Shown: positions 1 through 9,076 of the stretch, piece by piece
Layout of the letters: the number at the start of each line of letters is the position of its first letter
Numbering within the stretch: the first letter of the stretch is position 1
Made by a program: the position numbers and the translations under genes
The notes under the pieces: model-generated
Database searches by the model: none
What the model saw: only the letters and a program-made list of their open reading frames with translations
What the model was told of the DNA's origin: nothing
NCBI GenBank assembly: GCA_963693365.1
Contig: CAVNZM010000015.1
Location: 5,828,001 to 5,892,000 of the forward strand
From: Amoebidium appalachense
Taxonomy: Eukaryota > Ichthyosporea
Length of the DNA: 64,000 bases
Direction of reading: 5' to 3'

Positions 1-638
1 TTGAGAACTAAAACTAAGCCACCTTGAAATAAAACAAAGACAACGAAATGTAGCTATCACGCTACCTCTCAGATAAACAGAGGACTCGGAGCAAACAGAA
101 ATAAAATACAATAAGTTCTATCAGGCAAGAGAGCCAGGTGTGCACAGATCTACAGATATCTGTGCACACAGAAACAAGGTACTAGAGAGAGAGATACGGG
201 GGGGGGGGGGGGGGGGGGGGAGAGAGAGAGAGAGAGAGAGCGAGAGAGAAGTAGAGAAAGAAAGAAAGCAGACACGAATACAAACAAAAGCTAAGACACA
301 TACATACTTCAAGACTCTTGCTGTCATACGTAGTGACGTATTCCAACAGCTTGACACGCAGAGATCTTACCATTGCACCAACCCGCCCCCCCAGCCAGTA
401 TGGCTATGTGGTGTGGGTAAAGCCACCCGTGGACAACTTCCAGCTTGCTTTCCAGTTCAGGCATCAGCAATCTCCACCGGGGATCGTATACCCCTCGTAA
501 TGCCATCTCCGATGGCGTAAACCTGTCACCCATCGTAAAGCACACCGCGAGTTCATATGGAGTGGTTGCACGACCTCTTTACGATAGTGTAAAGAGTTCC
601 ATGGGGTTAACGGAGCGTCTTATGTATATACATTGGAT
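1..638. other. Intergenic, no gene seen; poly-G plus (AG)n tract
   Basis: I see no supported gene here. A poly-G run (about 200-220) passes into (AG)n (about 221-248). Around 490-600 the phrase CGTAA(A) recurs in both orientations, which looks like decayed repeat material leading into the hairpin at 639. Short open frames across the poly-G/AG tract are low-complexity artefacts. Confidence 0.6.
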
Positions 639-707
639 ATACGCTTTACGACATCCATAAACCCTCTTTACGACATCCATAGGGTTTATGGATGTCGTAA
701 AGCGTAT
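639..707. repeat. 27-bp perfect inverted repeat (hairpin)
   Basis: The left arm 639-665 is the exact reverse complement of the right arm 681-707. The 15-nt loop (666-680) repeats part of the arm (TTTACGACATCCAT). It can form a cruciform or RNA hairpin. No gene is attached to it and its function is unknown. Confidence 0.9.
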
Positions 708-709
708 GT

Positions 710-905
710 CATATGTATATCCTATGTATATCCGATGTATATACATTGCACTATACATAGGATATCCAATGTATATACATTAGCACTATGCATAGGATAT
801 CCAATGTATATACATTGCACTATACATAAGATATCCAATGTATATACATTGCACTATACATAGGATAACCTATGTATATCCAATGTATAACCTATGTATA
901 TACAT
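710..905. repeat. Short tandem repeat, about 34-bp unit, AT-rich
   Basis: About four to five imperfect copies of a unit containing ATATCCAATGTATATACATT followed by GCACTATACATAGG. The TGTATATACA core is itself palindromic. It resembles the degenerate ATATCC-rich blocks at 33000-34450 and 57720-58690. The stretch 906-1164 holds no gene. Confidence 0.75.
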
Positions 906-1837
906 ACGACTATACATAGAACATACATACGAGAGCGTTACGAGGGGTCGGAAACCCATCGTAATCTTCACCATCCGAGTATCCAAACCCATCCCGTTGG
1001 ATATCTTAAGTATATGTTTAGGAGCGGCTTAATACCATCGTAACCCATGACATATGATATACATCGATGTATTTTACGAATTACCAACCATATACACCTC
1101 GCGTTTGGATACATAGGGGGATCTGGACATCGATGGACTTTAAAAATTTCGCATAAATGTGCATCTATGAAAACTACTTCGGGACGTGTGTTGCCTCTAG
1201 GGGGACATCCCCTTGGACGAAAGTGAACCTGCAATGGTTGTAAACCACGGCAAGCCCCCAGTCATCAATTTATTGATCCGTGAGGTCCTTGTGCCCAAAA
1301 AACGGGGGAAGTCTTCGCCCCGTGAAAAAACAGCACGTATGTGGGGATCAATGGGGGTTGAGTGTAGGGTGTAGGTGGGTGGGTGAAAAAGAAAATATAG
1401 CTGTAAAGCTGTAGGTGCTAAACACAGAAGATGTGTTTGTTGCTTGCTGATCTGCTAAAAACTGTCGTGCTTATATACCTAAGGCTACCGAACTGAGCCA
1501 ATCAAAATCGATCTAGTGTTATGTGAAATCTGATCCTGAGCCAATCAAACTCGGTCTAGTGATCTGTGGAATCTGATGTTTTGATCGGCTAATAGGTGCC
1601 CGTATGCGGGCAGCCAAACGCGAACTGCTAAAACATGAAACGAAGCCTGTTGATATCGGACACCCATCCTACGTGTTTACCCAGAAAAATATTTATGTCA
1701 ATATTTCCACAAATAAAACCTCTATGAAAACTACTCCGGGACGTGTGTTGCCTCTAGGGGGACATCCCCTTGGACGAAAGTGAACCTGCAATGGTTGTAA
1801 ACCACGGCACGAGAGCAGTATGCTTGCTCCAAAGGTT

Positions 1838-2870
1838 TCACTTAAGAATAGAGGCGAATACACGTGTGGTAGTGGCAGCAATGGAGGCCGGACGAAGTCG
1901 GGTATAAATCAGGAAACAGTCGGAGGACCACCTGCCGAGTTGTTTGATCCGGGAGTCATCGACCCCGGCCTCAGCCAGTGCTGTGGCCCCCCCTATGCGG
2001 AGGCTGTGGCCGGCAAACCGGGAGGGTGAGAGGCCTGCCCGGGAGAGGAGGGCACGGAAGTCGGCAGAGAAAGCACACTTGGTGTAGGGAATGCCACCGA
2101 GACTGAACAGGGGGTCGTCGGGGTGACCGGACGTTGTATCCAGGAACTGCCGGAGGAGATGGGCTGGGGAGAAGTGGGTGAGGGGCAGGGCAGCTAAAGT
2201 GACGTTGACACCTCGGGCCTGTACATCCGTCTTGGAGGTTGGCAGGTGGAGGGTGGCATGGGACAAAGTACCGGTGGGGGTGTAGCTGAAGGTCACATCA
2301 TTCCGTTTAACGTGACGGGACGGGTCAAAGGAAGTCAGGGTTTTGGAGGTAAATTCCCCCGAACGGAGGAGACCACAGAAACCGACGATGAGGGCCGTCC
2401 ATAGCCGTAGATTGGCCGAGGAGGCCTTGGTGGGGCACTGGCCATGGAGTAGGCTGAGGTGGGAGGGCAGGAGGGGCTCCCTGGTGGATGATCGGGGTCG
2501 GATGTTGTGAGAAAGCTGCCATCTGCCCACCCCTCGGCGGAACCAGGCCAGAGACTTGTCGTGGGGGTAGGGAGCAGGGAGGCCCATGTCGAGGTGGAGT
2601 CTGGTGATGGCCGAATTGTAGCCGGCCAAGGAAGAGGCCTGTACCCCTCGTTGGGCACACCAGGCGAGAAAAAAGCTGCACGGTGTGGGGGGAGGCCGGG
2701 AGGGAGGACCCGGCGGAGGATTGCAGACGAGATGCCACACAAAAATCGATGAACACTTTTTGCACCCGGGAGTAAAAGGCCCGAGAGTCGAGGTTGAGAC
2801 TCAGGGCCTGGCATTCCTGCAGGGTAGTGGTGGCACGAAGCAGCTCGGCCGGAGCAAAGTGGGGGGCCAA
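1838..2870 (-). pseudogene. Tyrosine recombinase of PAT-A, frameshifted
   Basis: This encodes the element's tyrosine recombinase (integrase), which in this class replaces the DDE integrase and joins a circular DNA copy into the host genome. The catalytic half is intact: the LLRSGEF arginine, the HSLR box, and LGRWSS followed by the IYTR tyrosine. The N-terminal part (MAPHFAPAELL...) lies in another frame. The switch occurs at an A-run, 2669-2674, where intact copies have one base fewer (five T on the coding strand). A single homopolymer indel therefore separates the N-terminal arm-binding region from the catalytic region. Intact copies are 343 residues. Confidence 0.88.
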
Positions 2871-2887
2871 TCGGCCAGCGTTGCTCC

Positions 2888-3311
2888 GGAAGAGGAGATC
2901 TGGGGGGGGGGGGGGGGGGGTGAGCCCAGGGGAAGGGATAGGAACTTGTGGACCCAGAAGGGGAAGGGGCAGGGCTCCGGTTGCAGGTAAGGTCGGAGGC
3001 GTCGGGTCCGGGGAAGTTGGTTACGGAGGAGCTGCGCGGCGATTGATTGGGCTGGGTAGGGGGGCCAGCAGCTCCCGGAGGCGGGAGGTGTCAACGTGGT
3101 GCTGGGGCAGCGGGCGGGCCTCCGGGGCTGAGCCTCGGGGGAAGGGGTGGTTAGCAAGGGTGGGGCACCCTCGGGGAGATCCCGGCATCGGGGGGGGGGG
3201 GGGGGGGGGGGGGGGGCAGCAGGGCCCCGGGGGGTTGGAGTAGGGCAGCTGGGCCCGAGGGAGGGTTTGCAGGGAGGGCAGCGGGGCCCTGTGCAGGGGA
3301 TGCCCGAGCAC
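2888..3311 (-). pseudogene. Remnant of PAT-A reverse transcriptase start, catalytic part deleted
   Basis: The minus strand keeps the pre-RT spacer, a poly-C tract (poly-G at 3191-3217 on plus) and the first RT codons (LPQHHVDTSRLRELL). It then jumps near 3024 straight to the end of RNase H (RNQLPRTRRLRP), losing about 1.4 kb with the YVDD and RNase H active sites. In this copy the spacer, the poly-C tract and the RT start form one open frame, unlike PAT-B and PAT-C. Confidence 0.8.
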
Positions 3312-3596
3312 GCGCGGGTGTGGGCGTACACAGAGTTAGAAGAAGGGGGGGGGGAGGGAGTGCTAGGTGAGTGTAAGGGGGGGGAGGCTCGTGGGATGGG
3401 GGGGGGAGTAAAATTATGTGCAGTGGCCAGAATAACGTCTTTGTGTAGGGACATTTATTCGTGGTGCGCGCGGGCGCCGTAGTTGGCCTGCGAAAATTTT
3501 TTACTCAGCCCTAGTGCCCCGCTGGCAAGCACTGTGGCACACACACACGCACACGCGTGCAAACAACCTTCCCTACCCCCACAACACGCCCCCCCC

Positions 3597-3690
3597 CGGG
3601 CCCCCCTCCCCCCCAATCCCCCCCCTCCCCCCCCCCCCCCCCCCCCTCCCCCCCCCCCCCCCCCCCCCACCCCTCCCCCCCCCCTCAACG
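3597..3690. repeat. Poly-C rich tract
   Basis: A nearly pure C tract in the duplicated fragment; it matches the poly-G tract at about 44500-44590 in the parent gene. Further poly-C runs lie at 4249-4303 and 4610-4683, just after the exon 3 donor and within the same intron. Confidence 0.9.
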
Positions 3691-4247
3691 ACCACCACCT
3701 GTAGACTACTAGTACTAGTAGGTAGTACATGCACAGCTGCTGAAAATATCATGAACCCACTAGGGAACCACAACAATTTTAAAATCCAAAGTTGAACCCA
3801 CCGTGACCTCACTAATGGCATGACAATGACACACCACATACCTCCACCCGACATTTTACCCATACACATGCGCATGCAGCCTTTCAAGGTGTTTGTCGTG
3901 GACGTTGGGGTGGCTGGAGTACCTCCTGTTGATGTTTTGTATCGCGACGCAGCAGACATCTTACAGCGGCTCTTGCTAAATCCGGCGCTCAAGCAGCCAG
4001 GTGCAATCAACTACCAGGTGAAATTCCCAACTGACAAAGATGGCCACCGTGTGTACTATGACAACATGGACAGCGACTGGGCCATGAGGCAGGCTCTTGA
4101 TATCCCGTGTGAGGCAACCCTGGGTTCTGTTTTGGTTTACTCTGACCAAACCCAGCTCACGGCCATGTCAACCCTAAAAGGCTACCCTGTCTACGTGTCA
4201 TGTGGAAACATTGACAAAACGGTTCGATCAAAGGACTGCTTCAAGTA

Positions 4248-4291
<44 letters not shown>

Positions 4292-4360
4292 CCCCCCCCC
4301 CCCCAAAAAAAAAAAAACAAGAATAAAAAACTCCCTCCACCTCTTTCTCCATAATGTGAC

Positions 4361-4642
4361 GGTTGCCAGCTGAAGGAACACAGAATCCAATGGACATAGA
4401 TTCGATGGCCAATGGTGATCACGTGTGATATCTATATGAATATCCTTACATGTCCAACGTACATACACTACATAACCAACAGGGTATACAAAGGATATCA
4501 ATCATCCTAATGTACAATTAGAGCCACAATGCATATGGTTTTGGGAACAATTACCCGTATAGGGTATGCTCAAATGGATATCCAGTGCCACGGTTGACAC
4601 CAACCCCTTACCCCCCCCCCCCCCCCCCCTGGGGCTCCAACC
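4361..4642 (-). repeat. Interspersed repeat of about 280 bp (third copy)
   Basis: The segment from GGTTGCCAGCTG to GGGGCTCCAACC matches, in reverse, 40144-40420 and 43548-43830 with few changes. It is flanked by poly-C/poly-G on one side and contains the GGATATCC-type motif seen in the satellite blocks. Here it was carried along in the duplicated Plavaka intron. Confidence 0.8.
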
Positions 4643-5054
4643 CCCCCCCCCCCCCCTCCCCTCCCCCCCCCCCCCCCCCCCCCAACAAAGCAACACCTCC
4701 TCCCCCCTATCCCGTCCCCCTAATTCTCTTGTGCTCCCCCCTCCCCCCCCCCACCCTAACCCCCCTTTTTCTTCTTTCCACTTTCCGTAGACTACCCGTA
4801 GCTTACATACCAGAGCTGGAATTCAAGGAGAACATATCAGAGCCTGGCAAAGCTGCTGCACGTAACAAGCTGTTCCATCGTGTTTTGGACAAGGTCATAG
4901 GTGAGCCCCTGAGGGCCATGAACGAGAACGGACGTTGGTTTTTCTGTAGCAGCGATGATAAGTGGCGGTTGTTTTACCCGCGTGTATCATACTATATCAC
5001 CGACTGGCCAGAAGGACGGAAGGTGACGTGCACCAGGTATGTGTGTGTCGGACC

Positions 5055-5207
<153 letters not shown>

Positions 5208-5328
5208 TTGGACTAGGGAGGTATGGGCCAAGTAACAGGGCTACAGCAAAGATACCGAAAAAAACCCCCTACGTTTACACCCGCAAAAGTTCTTTTTTCC
5301 TACATGTGCAACATCAACTACTCAGGGC

Positions 5329-5690
5329 GGTTTTATTTGTGGAAATTATTGACATAAATATTTTTCTGGGTAAACACGTAGGATGGGTGTTCGATACCAA
5401 CATAACCATGTAGGCTTCATTTCGTGTTTTAGCAGTTAGCGGTTGGCTGCCCGCACACGGGCACCTATTAGCCAGTCAAAACATCAGATACCACAGATCA
5501 CTAGACCGAGTTATGATTGGCTCGGATCAGATTTCACATATCACTAGATCGATTTTTGATTGGTTCAGATCGGTAGGCTTAGGTATATAAGCACGACAGT
5601 TTTTAGCAGATCAGCAAGCTACAAACACATCTTCTGTGTTTAGCATCCACAGCCTTACAGCTATATATTCCTTTTCACTCCTTTTCATTC
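5329..5690 (+). repeat. PAT-B split direct repeat A1
   Basis: It begins GGTTTTATTTGTGG and is repeated as A2 at 10227-10577. It holds the promoter and a small hairpin, GCCCG-CACA-CGGGC. This is the 'alpha' variant (TTCGATACCAACATAACC) shared with PAT-D and with A1 of PAT-E. PAT-A, PAT-C and A2 of PAT-E carry a 'beta' variant. Confidence 0.9.
5515..5590 (+). promoter_or_regulatory. PAT promoter: two inverted CCAAT boxes and TATA box
   Basis: GATTGG occurs at 5515-5520 and 5558-5563 (CCAAT on the other strand) and TATATAA at 5584-5590, all in A1 about 130-200 bp upstream of gag. The same arrangement is in A2 of PAT-B (TATA 10482-10488), PAT-C (20614-20620 and 24566-24572), PAT-D (46500-46506), PAT-E (59359-59365) and PAT-A (1471-1477, minus). 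Transcription likely starts about 25-30 bp downstream of TATA, inside the repeat, as needed for terminal redundancy. Confidence 0.75.
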
Positions 5691-5717
5691 TCCCTATCTT
5701 TCCCTACGCCGGTCAGC

Positions 5718-6887
5718 ATGCCGCCGAAAAAGCGCCAGGCCTCAGCCGCCGCCCCTGCCGCGGCACCTAAGCGCCTGACCCGCAGCGACCTCCGCCACAG
5801 GCTGACCAACGCTCCCGCGGACACTGACGCGCCTCCAGCGGCCCATACCACCACGGACCCGGACCCGCCGGCTACTCTCCCCTCCACCCCTGAAGTCCCC
5901 CCTCAGGCCCCGCCGTCCCCGCAGATGACTTCTCAAGACGCCGTCCTGGCCGCCCTCACCGCCATCAGCACCCAGATGGCTGGCGTCCTGGCTGCTCTCA
6001 CCAACCGCGACCCTCCCGCGCCCCCCGCCGCGCCCTCCACACCCGGGGAGGTTTCCCCGGGGCTGCATCTCGGCCCTGACCTTGACCTGCCTGCCCTGCC
6101 CGCGCCCCCCATCACAGGTGAGAACACTGGCGACATTCAGCCGGGCACACTCCCGCTTCCCCCCGCGGATGTGCTGGCAGATTTGCGCGCCAATCGTTTC
6201 GTCGACCTGTATAAGTTCACCCCCGCCGCCCTCCTGGCCCCATCCAAGAAAGGTCAGCATCTGCGCATGGCCGACGACGGCAGCATCGAGACTTTTCGCC
6301 AAGACAAACCCGTTCCCCTGCGTTCACTCGTCATTTGGATCCAAGCTTGGACCCATTACATGGCCGCCAAGCACCACCTCGGCCTTCCCACGGACAAAGA
6401 CGTACTTTGGACTCAGCACATCACTCGCCTCAGCACCCGATACCCGTGGGCCCAGATCCACAACTATGACGTATACGCCCGCACCGTGGCCCACCAGCAA
6501 TGTCGGGCTCCGATCGAGTGCCCCAACCTGCTCGCCCAACTCCACCAGGATCTCCTCCTGCCACCCACCCTGCTCATCCAGGACGCATGTCAGCGCTGTG
6601 GCTTCCCCGACCACCCCAGCGCGGCCTGCCCCATGTACCCCAAGCCCGGCTGTGGTCTTGACGGCTTTAAGCCGCCCCACAAGCCCGGCGGGGGTCACAC
6701 CCCTAACCGCCCTGGCCCGCAACCCGGCCCGGCCAAACCGGCCCGACCCGTGGATCTACCCGCGACGCACTGCAGGAATTTCCACATTAACGGTCGGTCC
6801 TGCGCTAAGCAGCCCTGCCCCTTCTCCCACGTGTGCCCGCTCTGCTCTGGCACACACCCCCGCAAAGACTGCAAGCACAATGCCTAG
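5718..6887 (+). CDS. gag: PAT-B Gag-like protein with three zinc-binding motifs
   Basis: A 389-residue protein starting MPPKKRQAS and ending in TAG. In retroelements of this class it should bind and package the element RNA. The first half is rich in Pro and Ala. A perfect zinc knuckle, CQRCGFPDHPSAAC (CX2CX4HX4C), lies near residues 290-305. The C-terminal 40 residues carry a CCCH-type finger (CX9CX4CX3H) and then CPLCSGTHPRKDC (CX2CX3HX4C). The ATG is the first after the leader and opens a basic N-terminus. A strong splice donor, CAG|GTGAGA, sits inside the gene at 6117/6118 after codon 133 (phase 1), relevant to recombinase expression. Copies in PAT-D and PAT-E are nearly identical. Confidence 0.9.
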   Translation: MPPKKRQASAAAPAAAPKRLTRSDLRHRLTNAPADTDAPPAAHTTTDPDPPATLPSTPEVPPQAPPSPQMTSQDAVLAALTAISTQMAGVLAALTNRDPPAPPAAPSTPGEVSPGLHLGPDLDLPALPAPPITGENTGDIQPGTLPLPPADVLADLRANRFVDLYKFTPAALLAPSKKGQHLRMADDGSIETFRQDKPVPLRSLVIWIQAWTHYMAAKHHLGLPTDKDVLWTQHITRLSTRYPWAQIHNYDVYARTVAHQQCRAPIECPNLLAQLHQDLLLPPTLLIQDACQRCGFPDHPSAACPMYPKPGCGLDGFKPPHKPGGGHTPNRPGPQPGPAKPARPVDLPATHCRNFHINGRSCAKQPCPFSHVCPLCSGTHPRKDCKHNA

Positions 6888-7031
6888 TCTACGCGCACAC
6901 CCACACACACAGCTAGAACATAGGGGTTCGGAGCTAGGACACACGAGTACAGGGAAACGGAGCTCGGGAGAACGGGCCAATAGGGCTGAGTACAAAATTT
7001 CGCAGGCCAACTACGGCGCCCGCGCGCGTCA

Positions 7032-7065
7032 AGAATAAATGTCCCTATACAAAGACGTTTATTCT
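7032..7065. terminator. Hairpin with AATAAA on both strands, between gag and RT
   Basis: AGAATAAATGTC (7032-7043) pairs with GACGTTTATTCT (7054-7065) with a single mismatch around a 10-nt loop, so AATAAA is presented on both strands. It is kept in PAT-C (21141-21174), PAT-D (47950-47983), PAT-E (60797-60830) and, slightly mutated, PAT-A (about 3425-3460). It lies about 145 bp after the gag stop, so a gag-only poly(A) site is likely; this role is inferred. Confidence 0.55.
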
Positions 7066-7276
7066 GGCCACTGCACATAATTTTACTCCCCCCCCCCCCC
7101 ATCCCACGAGCCTCCCCCCCCTTACACTCACCTAGCACTCCCTCCCCCCCCTTCTTCTACCGCTGTGTCCGCCCACACCCCCGCGTGCTCGGGCACATTC
7201 CCCTGCACAGGGCCCCGCTGCCCTCCCTGCCAACCCTCACTTGGGCCAAGCTGCCCTACTCTAACCCCCCGGGGCC

Positions 7277-7279
7277 CTG

Positions 7280-7343
<64 letters not shown>
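7277..7343. repeat. Variable poly-C tract upstream of RT
   Basis: Two C runs separated by AA. Equivalent tracts of other lengths lie at about 21394-21426 (PAT-C), 48200-48250 (PAT-D), 61057-61086 (PAT-E) and 3191-3217 (PAT-A, as G). The tract falls between the pre-RT spacer and RT. Its length decides whether the spacer frame joins RT: joined in PAT-A and PAT-D, not in PAT-B or PAT-C. Confidence 0.85.
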
Positions 7344-7344
<1 letters not shown>

Positions 7345-7375
7345 CTGCCGGGATCTCCCCAAGGGTACACCACCC

Positions 7376-9028
7376 TTGCTAACCACCCCCTTCCCCCGAG
7401 GCTCAGACCCGGAGGCCCGCCCGCTGCCCCAGCACCACATTGACACCTCCCGCCTCCGGGAACTGCTGGCCTCCTACCCGGACCAACCATTCGCCGCACA
7501 ACTCCTCCACGATGTCGAATTCGGCGTCGACATCGGCTATCGCGGCCCCTCCACCTCTCGGGTGGGCCCCAACCTACCCACCACCCCGGAGGCAGCTGCC
7601 GCTATCACGGTGGATATTGCCAAAGAAGTCGCCCTCGGCCACCTGCGCGGCCCCCTCTCCCCGGCCCAATTCTTTGACGAATTTCCCGTCCACCGTTCCT
7701 CCCCCATCGGCGCCGTTACCAAGAAAGGGAACCCCCCCAAGTACCGTCGAATCCACCACCTCTCCTGGCCCCGGGGTAGCAGTGTCAATGACAGCATCAC
7801 CTACCCCGACGAACTTCAGTACATTCGCGCCCGGGATGTCACCCAACTCATTCTCGACGCAGGCCCCGGCTGCTACATGGCCGTGGCAGATGTGCAGGCT
7901 GCCTTCCGGCACATGCCCATCCGACCGGAAGACCACCACTTAATGGCATTCAAATGGCAAGGGCATTTTTACGTTGAAACCAGACTGCCCTTCGGCCTGA
8001 AATCTAGCCCAGCCATCTGGGAACGGATCGCGGCCACCCTACAGTGGCTGGCACACCAGCACGGTATTACCCTCATCCGCCACTACGTAGACGACTGGAT
8101 TATAGTCGCCCCCACACAACAGCAGTGCCAACGTCACCTATCCACCTTTCTGCAACTCTGCCGAGAGCTGCACATTGCCATCTCCGAAGACAAGATGCAG
8201 GGCCCGGCTACCCGTGTCGTCTTCATCGGTATCGAATTCGACTCCATCGCCATGGAGGCACGAATCCCGGCTTCCAAGCTCTCGGACCTACTCGACCTCA
8301 CTTCCCACCCAAAGCCCACCATCACCATTCGGGACCTCCAGTCCCTCCTCGGCAAACTCACCTGGTTTGCCCAGCTGGTTCCCCCCGGGAGGGCCTTCTC
8401 CCAGCGCCTATGGGCCCTTCTCCGGACCCACCCACACCTTGCCGGCCACCACCACATACGACTGACTGCTGCCGCCCGGGCCGACATAGCCGAATGGCAC
8501 CAGTTCCTCACATCATGGAATGGGGTGCACCTCATCACACCCCCCACATACACCACCCTGGCCACTGATGCTGCCGGATCGGTGGGTCTAGGTGGCCACT
8601 GGCTCGACCAATGGTTCTTCATGCCCTGGTCCCCCTCCACCCAAGCCCTCTATGCTCATGAGGGTAAACTCGGTTCTTCCGTCATCGAACTCATGGCCAT
8701 CGCAGCCGCCGTGGCCCTCTGGGCCCCCTCCTGGTCCACCCACCATGTCTGTATTTTATGCGACAACACGGGTGCTGTGTCTGACCTGCACTCCCGGTCT
8801 TCCCCCCACCCCGTGATGGCCAAACTTATTCGGTTCATCACCCGCATGGAAATGCAATACCAATTTACGTTACAGGCATCCTACCTACCAGGACCCCTCA
8901 ACCATCTGGCCGATGCCATTTCTCGTAACCAACTTCCCCGGGCCCGACGACTCCGACCTTCCCTGCAACCGGAGCCCTGCCCCTTCCCCTCCTGGGTCCA
9001 CGAGTTCCTATCCCTTCCCTTGGGCTAA
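7376..9028 (+). CDS. pol: PAT-B reverse transcriptase / RNase H
   Basis: An open frame of 550 codons with no ATG near its start (the first in-frame Met is well inside the RT domain), so it must be reached by splicing or frameshifting. The RT domain includes LPFGLKSSPAIWE and the active site YVDDW at about residues 237-241. The RNase H domain follows with its acidic residues in ATDAAGS (about 398), VIELMAI (about 438), LCDNTGAV (about 463) and LADAIS (about 513). The frame ends SLPLG-TAA; this TAA is part of a CTAAC branch-point-like motif just before a poly-C tract. Small differences from the other copies (F for C in LTWFAQL, C for R in HHVCIL) suggest slight private drift. Confidence 0.92.
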   Translation: MLTTPFPRGSDPEARPLPQHHIDTSRLRELLASYPDQPFAAQLLHDVEFGVDIGYRGPSTSRVGPNLPTTPEAAAAITVDIAKEVALGHLRGPLSPAQFFDEFPVHRSSPIGAVTKKGNPPKYRRIHHLSWPRGSSVNDSITYPDELQYIRARDVTQLILDAGPGCYMAVADVQAAFRHMPIRPEDHHLMAFKWQGHFYVETRLPFGLKSSPAIWERIAATLQWLAHQHGITLIRHYVDDWIIVAPTQQQCQRHLSTFLQLCRELHIAISEDKMQGPATRVVFIGIEFDSIAMEARIPASKLSDLLDLTSHPKPTITIRDLQSLLGKLTWFAQLVPPGRAFSQRLWALLRTHPHLAGHHHIRLTAAARADIAEWHQFLTSWNGVHLITPPTYTTLATDAAGSVGLGGHWLDQWFFMPWSPSTQALYAHEGKLGSSVIELMAIAAAVALWAPSWSTHHVCILCDNTGAVSDLHSRSSPHPVMAKLIRFITRMEMQYQFTLQASYLPGPLNHLADAISRNQLPRARRLRPSLQPEPCPFPSWVHEFLSLPLG

Positions 9029-9053
9029 CCCCCCCCCCCCCCCCCCCCCCCAG
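9025..9053 (+). promoter_or_regulatory. Predicted 3' splice site: CTAAC branch point, poly-C tract, CAG
   Basis: CTAAC (9025-9029) overlaps the RT stop codon, followed by an uninterrupted C tract and CAG (9051-9053). The exon would start at 9054 with AT, then codons in the recombinase frame. The same layout, with the same 2-nt phase, is in PAT-C (CAG 23141-23143), PAT-D (49957-49959) and PAT-E (62801-62803), although C-tract length differs. The gag donor at 6117/6118 is phase 1, so joining gives a Gag-recombinase fusion in frame. Confidence 0.6.
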
Positions 9054-9076
9054 ATCTCCCGTTCCGGAGCAACAGA

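Larger units (their letters stand above)
1165..3511 (-). mobile_element. PAT-A: internally deleted PAT-like (DIRS superfamily) retrotransposon copy
   Basis: Reading on the minus strand from 3511 down, the copy holds the end of the gag region, the gag-RT spacer with a poly-C tract, the first codons of RT, a large internal deletion, the recombinase region, then B1 (about 1722-1809), A2 (about 1385-1721, TATA at 1471-1477) and B2 (1165-1250). A1 and gag are missing: homology to the other copies stops at about 3511, where a duplicated Plavaka fragment begins. The A2 sequence belongs to the same subfamily as PAT-C (GTGTCCGATATCAACAG variant). It is non-autonomous. RT is deleted between the motif CTCCTCC and the codons for RNQLP, joined near 3024. 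Confidence 0.9.

Noticed and set aside
5742-6302. Antisense frames opposite gag, RT and recombinase in all PAT copies
   Set aside because: GC-rich codon use leaves the opposite strand open; no motif or start context supports them.
6082-7038. Second plus-strand frame overlapping gag (318 codons)
   Set aside because: It is Ser/Pro/Thr-rich with no motif and only mirrors the codon composition of gag; the gag frame carries all zinc motifs.
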